A stretch of DNA of 64,000 nucleotides from Verrucomicrobiales bacterium (lineage in GTDB: Bacteria; Verrucomicrobiota; Verrucomicrobiia; Limisphaerales; CAIMTB01), in the NCBI GenBank assembly GCA_016795425.1, contig JAEUHG010000131.1, positions 1 to 64,000 of the forward strand, given 5' to 3'. Position 1 is the stretch's first letter, and each line of letters starts with the position of its first letter. The notes beneath the pieces were generated by a model, which did not search any database, had not been told where the DNA came from, and saw only the letters and a program-made list of their open reading frames with translations. The translations under genes were made by a program, and so were the position numbers. Positions 18,635-27,786 of the stretch are shown here, in pieces.

Positions 18635-19126
18635 TTACGGTCGAACCAAGGACGCCGACCCACCGGGCGGCTTGGTGCGCACCTGAAGATGCAGCAGCGT
18701 GGCCAGGACCTCGTCGACCTTGGCCGAATGCCCGCGGCGCTCGTCCTGTTCTCGTTTTAGATCCACCAGGTAGGACGTCACGCCGTTCAACCGCTGTGCC
18801 AGAAGCATGGCGACATGCACCGCTGCGTCGGAATGCGCGCGCAGAAAAGGCATCGGGTCGGTGATCTCGCGAAACCGACTCTCCGCCGTCACCCGCACGG
18901 TCGCAATGTGCGGATGGTCCAAAAGGATCGAGACCTCCCCGAACACTGCTCCTGGATGCGAGACCGTCGTGATGGGTACTCCGATCTTCACGATCTCGAC
19001 GGTGCCGGATTCCAAAACGTACAGGACCCCGGTGCGTTTTCCCTCCTCCAGCAGGATCGAGCCGGGCGGGAATACGCGCAGGGGGTGATTCGCACACAAC
19101 GCCAGCAAGGACGCCACAGGTGACAC
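18635..19126 (-). CDS. Solo cyclic-nucleotide-binding domain protein
   Basis: A 163-residue protein consisting of one cNMP-binding (Crp-type) beta-roll domain: FPPGSILLEEGKRTGVLYVL at the start, then VSHPGAVFGEVSILLDHP, which holds the phosphate-binding cassette (FGE...), then a C-helix (AAVHVAMLLAQRL). The arginine that usually contacts the cyclic phosphate follows at HIATVRVTA. There is no helix-turn-helix after the domain, only a coiled tail and a basic, disordered end. It therefore should not bind DNA alone and may sense a nucleotide for a partner. It lies upstream of no obvious effector; hypB is 45 bases away on the same strand and upstream of it, so the two could be co-transcribed. Confidence 0.75.
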   Translation of the reverse strand: MSPVASLLALCANHPLRVFPPGSILLEEGKRTGVLYVLESGTVEIVKIGVPITTVSHPGAVFGEVSILLDHPHIATVRVTAESRFREITDPMPFLRAHSDAAVHVAMLLAQRLNGVTSYLVDLKREQDERRGHSAKVDEVLATLLHLQVRTKPPGGSASLVRP

Positions 19127-19171
19127 AATTCGGACTTAAGCAGATCCGATCCCCGTCGAAAACCCCGAATC

Positions 19172-20122
19172 TCAGGTCCGCTTCAGAAATCCGCGGACCC
19201 ACTCCACCCATTCCAAGAGGCCTTCGCCGGTGCGTGCCGACAACCGGATCACCCGCGCCTGCGGATTCACGGCGCGCAGGTTGGAAAGCAACGCCGCCAG
19301 ATCAACGCCCGAGGCGGTGGCGAGGTCCCACTTCGTGACCACCACCAGGTTCGCCGATTTGAAGAGGACGGGATACTTCAGCGGCTTGTCTTCCCCCTCG
19401 GTGACCGACAGCAACGCCACCCGATGATTCTCCCCCAGGTCGAAGGCCGCGGGACACACCAGGTTCCCGACATTCTCGATGAAAAGGCATCGGCATGGCG
19501 AGAGGTCGAGTTGGTCCATGCCCCGCGCCACCATCTCCGCATCCAGATGACAAGCCTCGCCGGTGGTGATTTGCACCGCGGCGGCGCCGGTGGCATGGAG
19601 TCGTTGGGCATCCCGAACCGTGGCTAGATCACCGACAATGACGGCGGCCTGGCGGCGTTCTTCGTCAGTCATCGATCCCAAGGTCTTTTCGAGCAACGTC
19701 GTCTTGCCCGAACCGGGAGAGGAAACCAGGTTCACCGCCCAGATTCCCTTGGCCCTGAGAAAACCTCGGTTTCGCTCCGCCAGGCGGTCATTGCGCTCGA
19801 GGATTGGGCGAACCACCTCCACCACGCGCCGTGAACCCGCCAACTCCCCCCCGCTTCGACTCCCACTCAAGGTGTGGTCCGCTCCTGGTTCCTGTTCATG
19901 GCCATGATGGTGATCATGGATCGCAGGGTGGTGATGACCCGGCTCATGCGGGTGGGCATGCGAGGTGCCATCCGCATGGGTATGCCAATGGAGCGGTGTC
20001 GGATCCGAGACCGATGACGACGATCGATCGGGCGCCTGCGCCGGCGGTGCCCCTGGCGGGGGCTTTTGCATGGGTTGAACGCCGAATCGTTCCGGTTTGC
20101 CGCAGCCACAGTCCACGCACAT
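19172..20122 (-). CDS. hypB: Hydrogenase/urease nickel incorporation GTPase HypB
   Basis: HypB loads nickel into [NiFe]-hydrogenase (and sometimes urease) precursors at the expense of GTP. The 316-residue protein has the N-terminal metal-binding motif CVDCGCG, and a histidine-rich nickel-storage segment (about residues 45-75, with HHHPAIHDHHHGHE). The G domain follows, with P-loop SSPGSGKTTLLEKT, GDLATVRDAQRL, the switch region HLDAEMVARG, metal-ligand residues in IENVGNLVCP, and TKWDL in place of the usual guanine-specificity NKxD. The start is set at MCVDCGCG because family members begin there. It follows hypA by 40 bases. No hydrogenase or urease structural gene is in the window, so the client enzyme must be encoded elsewhere. 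Confidence 0.95.
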   Translation of the reverse strand: MCVDCGCGKPERFGVQPMQKPPPGAPPAQAPDRSSSSVSDPTPLHWHTHADGTSHAHPHEPGHHHPAIHDHHHGHEQEPGADHTLSGSRSGGELAGSRRVVEVVRPILERNDRLAERNRGFLRAKGIWAVNLVSSPGSGKTTLLEKTLGSMTDEERRQAAVIVGDLATVRDAQRLHATGAAAVQITTGEACHLDAEMVARGMDQLDLSPCRCLFIENVGNLVCPAAFDLGENHRVALLSVTEGEDKPLKYPVLFKSANLVVVTKWDLATASGVDLAALLSNLRAVNPQARVIRLSARTGEGLLEWVEWVRGFLKRT

Positions 20123-20162
20123 GACGCACCTCAGGTTTAGAAGGGAGGCGGGAGCGCCCCGC

Positions 20163-20558
20163 TCATGCTTGAGTCCCCATCCTCCCCTTTCCCGCCGCCT
20201 TCGGCGAGTCTGATTCCTGGGCTTCGATCGAAAGCAGGTCCAGCTCCCGACCCCGGACCAATCGGGCCGTGGGCTGGTCGCAGGTCGGACAGAGGAAGAT
20301 CGGATCGTCCACGGCGAATTCCCGTTGGCACGTCTCGCAAAAGGCGGAGCCCCGAACGCTTTGAATCTCAAGGTGGGCCGACGCCAGCATTGGCCAGTCG
20401 CCCTGCAGGGCCGCAAAGGCAAACTCCAGGGCCTCGGGTACCACGCCGCTGAACGCCCCTACCCGGACCACGACCTTTCCAATGACGTCGCACCCGGCGT
20501 CCCGCGCCGCTCGCTCCGCCATCTCGAGGACCTCCCGCATGATGCCTACTTCATGCAT
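20163..20558 (-). CDS. hypA: Hydrogenase maturation nickel metallochaperone HypA
   Basis: HypA delivers nickel to hydrogenase maturation together with HypB. The 131-residue protein starts MHEVGIMREV, with the nickel-ligand histidine at position 2, as in the family. The zinc site is made of two CxxC motifs, CETC (about residue 78) and CPTC (about residue 95). The C-terminus has about 15 extra polar residues (SPKAAGKGRMGTQA). The start at MHEVG is fixed by the family. The gene is immediately upstream of hypB and 74 bases downstream of the CotH gene, on the same strand. Confidence 0.94.
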   Translation of the reverse strand: MHEVGIMREVLEMAERAARDAGCDVIGKVVVRVGAFSGVVPEALEFAFAALQGDWPMLASAHLEIQSVRGSAFCETCQREFAVDDPIFLCPTCDQPTARLVRGRELDLLSIEAQESDSPKAAGKGRMGTQA

Positions 20559-20632
20559 GCTAGCGTCACTCTCCCGAACGTCACCAACACCGCTACCGCC
20601 GCGGCACTTGGTCACCGTCTTGCCGAAGATGC

Positions 20633-23600
20633 TTATTCCGACAATCGAACCCGCCAGAAGGTCGGAGCGACGACGGCATTGCCGTCCACAGGCAAACTCA
20701 CCTCTCGATCCTGAGTGCCAGCGCTGATCGATTGGACCGTCGACCACGCGCCGCCGAGCGTCGTGGCGCCTTCGACCAGGTAGGCGCGTCCGGCGACAGC
20801 GGTGAAGACCAGGGTCAAGGAACCGGGGACACCCCGGTTCACGGACAAGCGCAGAACACTCCCGGGCTGGGTGGGATCGGTTCCGGCCCGGTACTCATCG
20901 AGATTGCGAGCACCATCCACGTCGAGATCCAACGCGGCATCCGCGGGGTTCGACGGGTCGAGTCCGTGGACCGTCTCCCAGGGGTCCGGCATGCCATCGT
21001 CATCGGCGTCGTCATCGCCACCCCCCGGAGTGGAAGGACTGCCGGGACTCGGATCGGCGGCGAACCAGTTGGTCGGCTCGCTTCCTGGGACCCTGGCCGA
21101 GAGGCGGTGGAGACCGCGGCCCTGGCCATTGGCGCCGGTGGGCCAGGGACTCCGATCGAAGTAATTCACCTCATCGACGATGACCCAGGTGATGGGGTCA
21201 CCGGCGATATCCGGGGCCTGGGCACGTTCGAGCGCGATGCGGTCCGTATCATTGTTGAGACTGCCGATGTAGGGTCCGAAGACGCGGGTGGCATTGGGGA
21301 CTTTGAAGAGCGCGCGGAAGGCCGCCAACACGCCGGGTTGCGTCGTGGGATTGAAGGGAACCAATACCACCCGTTCATCCGCGCCGAGGGTTAGGAACAA
21401 CGGAAACTCGAATTCGACGCCGCCATTCAGGCGCCACACGGCATTCGTGTTGTACAACGGCACGGCCGCACCCGTGGCATTGTGGACTTCGAGGTATTCG
21501 AGGTACGCAGCGGAGATCGTATTGGTGGGCAAGCCGCCCTCATGAAACTGCACCTCGCTGATTTCGATCCTTGGCAACAAAGCCGCGTTCGGCTGCGCAG
21601 GGGTTCGGGGAATCACCTGGTCCCACTCGCTGCCGCCATCCGGAACGCGAGCCAGGGCCCACTCGTTCTCCTGCGCCTTGAAGCTCACCGCGTCCACCAC
21701 GCGACCCGGTGTCGATGGAGGGAAATAGCTCAGGAAGACGGATTCACCGGCCTTATTGATGCTGAATCCGGAGCCGGTGGGATTGTTGAAACCCGTGACT
21801 TCGTCAAAGACCAGAAAGCCCTTGGCGGGGATGACGCGCCCGGAAGGAATCTGCCACTTGCGCAGCACTTCCGGATCATCGCTCAAGTACCAACCTGTTC
21901 CGAAGGTGAAGGGAGTGTCTTTCGGGTTGTAGAGTTCCACCCAGTCGTTCGAGTCGAACTCGCTGAGAAAGTCGGTGTGGGCGACAATTTCGTTGAGCAG
22001 GATGGGGAATTCCGGCGTCGGATCCGCCGCGCCGGGCGAGCCGCGGATCCATGTGCTCGCCCGCCACAACCGGCCATAATCCATCGCGCTTCCCGTCGCC
22101 GGTCCCACATCCTTCACTGGAACCAGGGAATGCCCGGCAATGTCGGCGGCAACCGGCCAACCGCGGCCGTCCGAATACGTCACGCGCACCAGATCAGGTG
22201 TGCCACCGGCCGCCTGCAGGACGATGCGCTCCCCGGCGTCGGCCAGGTTCCCGCTGTAAGGACCGAAAATCGGAACCGTGGCTGCCAGGCCATAGAGGGT
22301 TCGGAAGGTGCCGAAGTTGCTGGCGGCAGCGGCGCGCACCACCAGGGCGTAGGCACCGGGAGCCAGGGTCGCCCCGGCCGGAAAGGTGAAGGTGATGCCC
22401 TCCACGAACTGCGCACCGGCGAGCGACAACGTCGTCGAACCGGCGTTATGCAATTCCACAAAATCATAAGCCGCGCCGTCGGCACTGTCGTACATGATCT
22501 CAGTGATGCGAAGATCCCTGGCCAGACCGGAGGCGTTGCTCGCCTGGGCCGCGACGAACTCGACGGGTTCAGACCAGGAACTGGTGCGGCCCATGGCATC
22601 TTCGAACTGCGCCCGCGCGCGATACACCTTGCCCGCACTCAGCGCTTCCGCCGGCACATCGATTTCTTCGGTGAAACTTGCCAACCGACCGCTCTCCCAG
22701 GTTGGCTGAATCTCATACTTCCAAGGTTCGGCCGAGGCCCAACTCCCCGAAGCAGGCCTCGTGATTTCGCCGATGCGCCAGCGCATGGCGGCGAAGGGCG
22801 TACCACCGACATAGGCCGAGGTCCGAAAACGGAGGGCGTTGGCTGGAAATCCTTCGGCCCCGGAATAAGTCACCCTTGGGCGTGAAGGCAGGGCGGTGTC
22901 GGCGGCGATGGCATCCAGTGGCCGGGCCTGGGCGGAGGCGTTGGTCGCGCGGAACCCGACATAGCGTTTCATGAGCGCCACGGCACCCGAAAAGTCCCGG
23001 GGAACCTCGGTCGCCGAATAGTCCGGCCAGCTGTAGTAGCGTCCGAAGCCAGCCTTGCTCGATGGCGACGTCGAATACCGCGAGTCCATCATCTTCGGGT
23101 TGTAGTCCCAACGGGCGCGGTCGGCATCGAGAAGTGTGGGGCCCGTGGCCGGGCCACGCAGTCGCCCCGCCTGCTCGTCGATCAACCGGGCGGCTTCGTC
23201 CGAGTTCCAAAACAGATCACGGAACTCGCGGATCCGGTTCTGCCATTGACGCCACACCGCCGGGAACTGCGCGGCATTCGAGAGCAGCCGTTGCTTGATG
23301 CGGTCCACGCCACCACAGCCGGCGTCGTACATATTCTCCGCCCAGGTGAGGTCGAGATCCCACGGGATGACCTGCCACCGCTGGGATTCCGGATTGCGGT
23401 AGTAAAAGAAGTTCTTGTCGTAGCAGATGTCGTAATGATGGATGGCCTGAACGACGGTCTGATAGCTGAGATAGCTGGGGACATCGAGGTTCGCGCGCCA
23501 CCAGTTTTCGGTGGCCTGATTGTAGTCGCGGAGGAATTGGCTGAGATCACTGTTATCGGCGGGACCAGCGGGTCCCAGGTTGTTGAGTTCGCCGCCGCCG

Positions 23601-25714
23601 CCCTCCATCTTGTAGAGGTTGCCATCGGGAAGGTCGTGCTGCTCCAGAAAACGCCCGTCGGGTTGTTCCAACATGAGATACACCCCCCAGAAATCCCCGT
23701 CATATTGGTCGGCCGCCACCGCTTCTTCCGTGCCATCAATGACGCGGAACTGGACGTAGGCCGAGTGCATGGCGGGCACGCCGGCCAACTGGAATACGCG
23801 GAAGCCGACGGATTCAAACAGGCCCTGCTCTCCTCGGTGCTGGAAGTCCCCCTGCTGAATGGACGCGCCGAGGTTGAGCTTCGTCCAGCGGGTGCCGAGG
23901 GACCGTCCCCAGTCATCAATCGCTTCGAAATCGTGGCCGCGGTTGAAGTCGAACTTCCACATGTTCTTGCACATGGCATAGCGCCAGACCCCTCCGCGCG
24001 CCCGGTGGCGAATGTGATCATACACCTCCCCGTTGAACACCAGCGTGCCACTCCAGGGATACGCGTCGCCGCCATAACGGTTCAACCAGGTGCTCTGCTC
24101 CACCGCACTCTGTTTGGCGATCAAATGCAGCACCGGCAGCCGGTTCATCTCCCCGGTGTCCACCGTAAAACGACGTGCCAACTCGCCGGTAGCGCCCGGA
24201 CGAATCGCCCCGGTCCACGCCGGAACCCCGTCGTACACGAAGTAGGCGAAGTTCGGCTGCGGATCGTCCGCATAGGGAACTCGCACCCGTGCGCCGCCGG
24301 TGTCCGCCACGTCGATCCGGTACCGCACCAACCGCCGGTGTTGCTGGACCTCCGCGGGTAGGGTGACGGTGTAGATATCATCTCCGGACACCTCATCACC
24401 GCCACTCCCATCGTCCCGCATGGTCAAGGTTGTCCAACGCGTTTCGAACTCGGCATCGGCCAATTCGATGTACGCGCCGGGCTCCACCACCTGGTAACCG
24501 AGGATCACCGATGCCACACCCTCGGGATCGGTGACTTTTGCCGACACTCTCACCGATTCCCCGTTCCGCGGACGGCGTGGTGCATGGGCGACCTGACGAA
24601 CGGCGGGCGGAGCCGTCGGGGAGAAAACCATGTTGGGACGGCCCGGGGACGGTCCCCGTCCGGTGGGGCCTTGGATTGCCGCCAGGCGCGCGTCGAAATA
24701 GCAATCGCTACTCCCGTTCAGCGAGGAGTTATGAATTTGGACGGCGATCCTATTGGCCCCCGTTCGAAGCAGTCCCGGCGGCACCGGAATTTCGAAGGTC
24801 TCGAACTGGTCCGACTCCCGGGCAGGTCCGGCCGGTGTATCGAAGGCCAGGTCGCCACTGTCCAAATTCGCATTCAGCACCTGCTGGCCATTGATCCAAA
24901 CCCGAAATCCGTCGTCATAAAGCGCCTGAAGCTCCAACGCCGTGATGGCGCCAGGATCGGCGATGTCGAAGGTTCGCCGCAGGAACACCGACACATACTG
25001 ACCGCGCATGTCGGCCAGCGGGGTTCCCAAGGCAAGGGCGGGATCGTAGCCGATGGGCAGCCTACCCGCGGCCCAGTTGGCATCGTCGAAGGACGGTTCG
25101 CGCCACGCCGACACTGGGTTGGACGCCTCCGCGGTTCCTTTGCGATACCGCCACTCCTGGCCTGGTTCGATCACCACGGTGCGCGTCGACGAACCGGCGC
25201 CACCCACCACTGAAGCGCGCCAATTGCCACCCAGATCATTATCAAGCGATGGATGCAGGAGTTCGATGGAGTACCCGGGGGCTTCGCCGACCGTGGGCCA
25301 GGGAAATCCAAGTTGGTACGACACGCGATCGACTTCTTGTCCGGAAGCATCCACCAGTTGGAGTCGATCCCCCCGATTCCGCAGGCGTCCGGTCCAGGGT
25401 CCGTGGGCCTCCACATTAAAACGCTGGCGCAGATAGGCGGGATCCTGGCCCACCACCAGGTACCCTCCGGCGGGCAGTGAAATCCCGGCCGGGAACGCAA
25501 ACTCTACGCCCCCTGACAATCGCCACCCGCCGAGCGCCACCGGCGTGGAGTCGGGATTGTGCAATTCCACGAACTCGGCCGGCTCCGTCTTGTCGGAGGG
25601 ATCGTAGTGGATCTCGTTAAGGACCGGCCGCGCCCCAACGGATGCAGCGCCAACCGAAAGAACCACGGTCCAGAGGACCACTCGGAATTCCCAGCTCGAA
25701 GTGTTCAAAGGCAC
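20633..25714 (-). CDS. Giant exported lamin-tail/CotH protein
   Basis: A 1693-residue secreted protein. Rough order: signal peptide (VVLWTVVLSVGAASVGA, about 12-28) and lamin-tail domain 1 (VLNEIHYDPSDKTEPAEFVE, to about 145). Next come a beta-sandwich region (about 185-345) and an Ig-like region (about 375-480). The CotH kinase-like domain (about 520-925) contains YDKNFFYYRN and VIPWDLDLTWAENM. A second Ig-like region is followed by three more lamin-tail domains (from about 1100, 1225 and 1385). A calcium-binding aspartate-rich segment (DDDADDDGMPDPWE and DLDVDGARNLDEY) precedes a C-terminal strand domain. CotH enzymes phosphorylate secreted proteins in spore formers; in Verrucomicrobiota such mosaics are common and unexplained. 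It probably sits outside the cell. I see no PEP-CTERM tail. Confidence 0.88.
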   Translation of the reverse strand: MPLNTSSWEFRVVLWTVVLSVGAASVGARPVLNEIHYDPSDKTEPAEFVELHNPDSTPVALGGWRLSGGVEFAFPAGISLPAGGYLVVGQDPAYLRQRFNVEAHGPWTGRLRNRGDRLQLVDASGQEVDRVSYQLGFPWPTVGEAPGYSIELLHPSLDNDLGGNWRASVVGGAGSSTRTVVIEPGQEWRYRKGTAEASNPVSAWREPSFDDANWAAGRLPIGYDPALALGTPLADMRGQYVSVFLRRTFDIADPGAITALELQALYDDGFRVWINGQQVLNANLDSGDLAFDTPAGPARESDQFETFEIPVPPGLLRTGANRIAVQIHNSSLNGSSDCYFDARLAAIQGPTGRGPSPGRPNMVFSPTAPPAVRQVAHAPRRPRNGESVRVSAKVTDPEGVASVILGYQVVEPGAYIELADAEFETRWTTLTMRDDGSGGDEVSGDDIYTVTLPAEVQQHRRLVRYRIDVADTGGARVRVPYADDPQPNFAYFVYDGVPAWTGAIRPGATGELARRFTVDTGEMNRLPVLHLIAKQSAVEQSTWLNRYGGDAYPWSGTLVFNGEVYDHIRHRARGGVWRYAMCKNMWKFDFNRGHDFEAIDDWGRSLGTRWTKLNLGASIQQGDFQHRGEQGLFESVGFRVFQLAGVPAMHSAYVQFRVIDGTEEAVAADQYDGDFWGVYLMLEQPDGRFLEQHDLPDGNLYKMEGGGGELNNLGPAGPADNSDLSQFLRDYNQATENWWRANLDVPSYLSYQTVVQAIHHYDICYDKNFFYYRNPESQRWQVIPWDLDLTWAENMYDAGCGGVDRIKQRLLSNAAQFPAVWRQWQNRIREFRDLFWNSDEAARLIDEQAGRLRGPATGPTLLDADRARWDYNPKMMDSRYSTSPSSKAGFGRYYSWPDYSATEVPRDFSGAVALMKRYVGFRATNASAQARPLDAIAADTALPSRPRVTYSGAEGFPANALRFRTSAYVGGTPFAAMRWRIGEITRPASGSWASAEPWKYEIQPTWESGRLASFTEEIDVPAEALSAGKVYRARAQFEDAMGRTSSWSEPVEFVAAQASNASGLARDLRITEIMYDSADGAAYDFVELHNAGSTTLSLAGAQFVEGITFTFPAGATLAPGAYALVVRAAAASNFGTFRTLYGLAATVPIFGPYSGNLADAGERIVLQAAGGTPDLVRVTYSDGRGWPVAADIAGHSLVPVKDVGPATGSAMDYGRLWRASTWIRGSPGAADPTPEFPILLNEIVAHTDFLSEFDSNDWVELYNPKDTPFTFGTGWYLSDDPEVLRKWQIPSGRVIPAKGFLVFDEVTGFNNPTGSGFSINKAGESVFLSYFPPSTPGRVVDAVSFKAQENEWALARVPDGGSEWDQVIPRTPAQPNAALLPRIEISEVQFHEGGLPTNTISAAYLEYLEVHNATGAAVPLYNTNAVWRLNGGVEFEFPLFLTLGADERVVLVPFNPTTQPGVLAAFRALFKVPNATRVFGPYIGSLNNDTDRIALERAQAPDIAGDPITWVIVDEVNYFDRSPWPTGANGQGRGLHRLSARVPGSEPTNWFAADPSPGSPSTPGGGDDDADDDGMPDPWETVHGLDPSNPADAALDLDVDGARNLDEYRAGTDPTQPGSVLRLSVNRGVPGSLTLVFTAVAGRAYLVEGATTLGGAWSTVQSISAGTQDREVSLPVDGNAVVAPTFWRVRLSE

Positions 25715-25932
25715 GGGATGTTACGCGCAGGTGACAATTCCGGCAAGGTGCCCTCCTTGACTGGGATGCAACTCATGCAGGCGATCGAGGGTACTCTCCG
25801 TCGATGACATCCGCCAGCCCCAGGCACCTTGTATCAGGCAGACTCCTCGATAGAGTGGACCGCAGGTCTTCGCCATCGATCCGATTCACCGGTCCGAGGG
25901 CGACCCCGTTCGGATTCCAACCACAAGTCATC

Positions 25933-27777
25933 ATGAACTTGAAGAACCTGTCTTGCCTCGTCCTGCTTGCGGCCGTTGGATGCCTCTCGAAATTCCCGGT
26001 CGTCGCCCAGGAACAACCGTTCTCCGAGTTGGTGGGGCCTGGGTCTGTCGGGCCCGCGCCGGCCCCCGGCCGATTGGTCGTCCCCTTCATCACCTGGGGA
26101 GGGGATCTCGCCACGTTTCATGCCAATGGAGGCCTCAGCACCAAGCCGGGATCGATCTTCGCCCGGCAGGGCCTCAATCTCCAACTGACACCCGGAGACG
26201 ATTTCGTCCAGCAGGTCCGTGACTATCGCGCCGGCAAAACGCCATTACTTCGGGGCACATTTCATATGATCGGCCTGGCGTCTGAGGTCATCGGGGCCGA
26301 TCCACGCACCAAGGGCGTGGTCATCCTTCAGATGACGTGGTCGGCCGGCGATCATCTCGTCTCGCGCGCCGAGGTCCGGACCGTGTCCGATCTTCGGGGT
26401 AAAACCATCGCCCTCCAACAGGGAGGGCCCCACGTCGGCATGCTCGATGACGTTCTGCGATCGGCGCAGGTCGAGTGGAGGGAAATCAAGGTCGTCTGGA
26501 CCAAAGACCTCACCGGCACCGCCAACACCCCGGCGGAACTCTTCCGCAAACGTTCGGACATCGACGCATGTTTCGCCATTACACCCGACATGGCTGGGCT
26601 CACCGGCGGATTGCGCAGCTCCGGTTCGGGAGCGGAGGGCACCATCAAGGGTGCACGGGTCCTCGTTTCCACCGCCGAACTCTCCCGTTCCATCGCCGAC
26701 GTGTATGTCGTCCGCAAGGACTTCTACGATTCCAACAAGGACCTCATCACCAAGTTCGTGGCGGGGTATCTCAAGGCGACGGAGGAAGTCGTCGACCTTC
26801 GCAAGGAGCATGAGACGAAGCCGTCCGCGGCGTACCGCAATATTCTTCAAATGGCGCAGGACATCTACGGCCGGACCGCGATTCCCACGTTGGAGGACGC
26901 GGCGGGATTGCTTGCCGACTGCACCTTTGTCGGCTATCCGGGCAACGTCGCGTTCTTCACCCAGACGGGAAACCTGAGCGGCTTCGACGCGCTGCAAAAG
27001 AGTTCTCTCGACCTGGCAACCAGCCGCGGATACGCCCGTGAACGATTCGCCTTGTTCGCGTCGGGGCTCGATTACCCGTCCCCCGCCTTCACGAGTTACC
27101 TAACCAAAACCACCATCGAACGCGGCGAGCGGTTCCGTGCCGAGGCGGTGCGAGAGGACATCGAGGCGCTCACTGGAGGGACGGCGTTGGATGATCGGAC
27201 CATCCTTTCGTTCACCATCAGCTTTGAGCCCAATCAAATGGCCTTTAGCGCCGAGCAATACGGCGCCGAGTTCAAGCGTGTCGTCGAACTCGCCGACAAA
27301 TTCGGCAACGCGGTCATCGCCATCCGCGGCCATGCGGATCCGACCAAAACGCTTCTGGATCTGGTCCGGGCCGGCTCGGCCAAGGGCATTCTGAAACGAA
27401 GCGGGACCCAGGGTAACTACTCGTACTCGCTGAATGGCGCTCCGCTCGACCTGGGCAGCACCGCGAACCTCCTGCGCCTGATCGATGCCGGGGCGTTTGA
27501 CGGCAGCTCCGAAGCCAATCCCCGCGAAACACTGCAATCCGCCTTGAACCTCTCGCGAAACCGGGCGGAAGCCGTACGCGATTCCATTGTCGAATTCGCC
27601 AAAGCGCGGGGTCTGACGATCGATCGGAGCCAGATCCAGCCCGTCGGCGTCGGCATCCGGGAACCCTTCATCGCCAAACCATCCAACATGGATGACGCGC
27701 GAAAGAACATGCGGGTCGAATTCCGCATCATCCGCGTCCCCGCGGAAGCCACCAAATCCTCGGACTTCGATTTCTAG
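25933..27777 (+). CDS. Solute-binding protein fused to OmpA-like domain
   Basis: A 614-residue exported protein. After a signal peptide (LSCLVLLAAVGCLSKFPVVAQ, about 5-25) comes a solute-binding fold of the NMT1/nitrate-taurine type (about 36-400), including VVILQMTWSAGDHLVSRAEV and DLRGKTIALQQGGPHVGMLD. An OmpA-like peptidoglycan-binding domain follows (about 420-600), with GHADPTKTLL, SRNRAEAVRDSI and the diaminopimelate-contact segment MDDARKNMRVEF; about 50 residues are inserted inside it. The binding lobe would thus be tethered to the cell wall. It is the first gene of a ten-gene plus-strand locus and lies 9 bases before the vWA gene. The start at MNLKNL leads into the signal peptide. 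The ligand is unknown. Confidence 0.82.
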   Translation: MNLKNLSCLVLLAAVGCLSKFPVVAQEQPFSELVGPGSVGPAPAPGRLVVPFITWGGDLATFHANGGLSTKPGSIFARQGLNLQLTPGDDFVQQVRDYRAGKTPLLRGTFHMIGLASEVIGADPRTKGVVILQMTWSAGDHLVSRAEVRTVSDLRGKTIALQQGGPHVGMLDDVLRSAQVEWREIKVVWTKDLTGTANTPAELFRKRSDIDACFAITPDMAGLTGGLRSSGSGAEGTIKGARVLVSTAELSRSIADVYVVRKDFYDSNKDLITKFVAGYLKATEEVVDLRKEHETKPSAAYRNILQMAQDIYGRTAIPTLEDAAGLLADCTFVGYPGNVAFFTQTGNLSGFDALQKSSLDLATSRGYARERFALFASGLDYPSPAFTSYLTKTTIERGERFRAEAVREDIEALTGGTALDDRTILSFTISFEPNQMAFSAEQYGAEFKRVVELADKFGNAVIAIRGHADPTKTLLDLVRAGSAKGILKRSGTQGNYSYSLNGAPLDLGSTANLLRLIDAGAFDGSSEANPRETLQSALNLSRNRAEAVRDSIVEFAKARGLTIDRSQIQPVGVGIREPFIAKPSNMDDARKNMRVEFRIIRVPAEATKSSDFDF

Positions 27778-27786
27778 TTCGCATCC

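Noticed and set aside
25740..25932. Promoter for the ten-gene locus (TTGTAT and TAGAGT boxes)
   Set aside because: The boxes are 16 bases apart but match the consensus only partly, and other equally weak pairs exist in the same stretch, so I do not list it.
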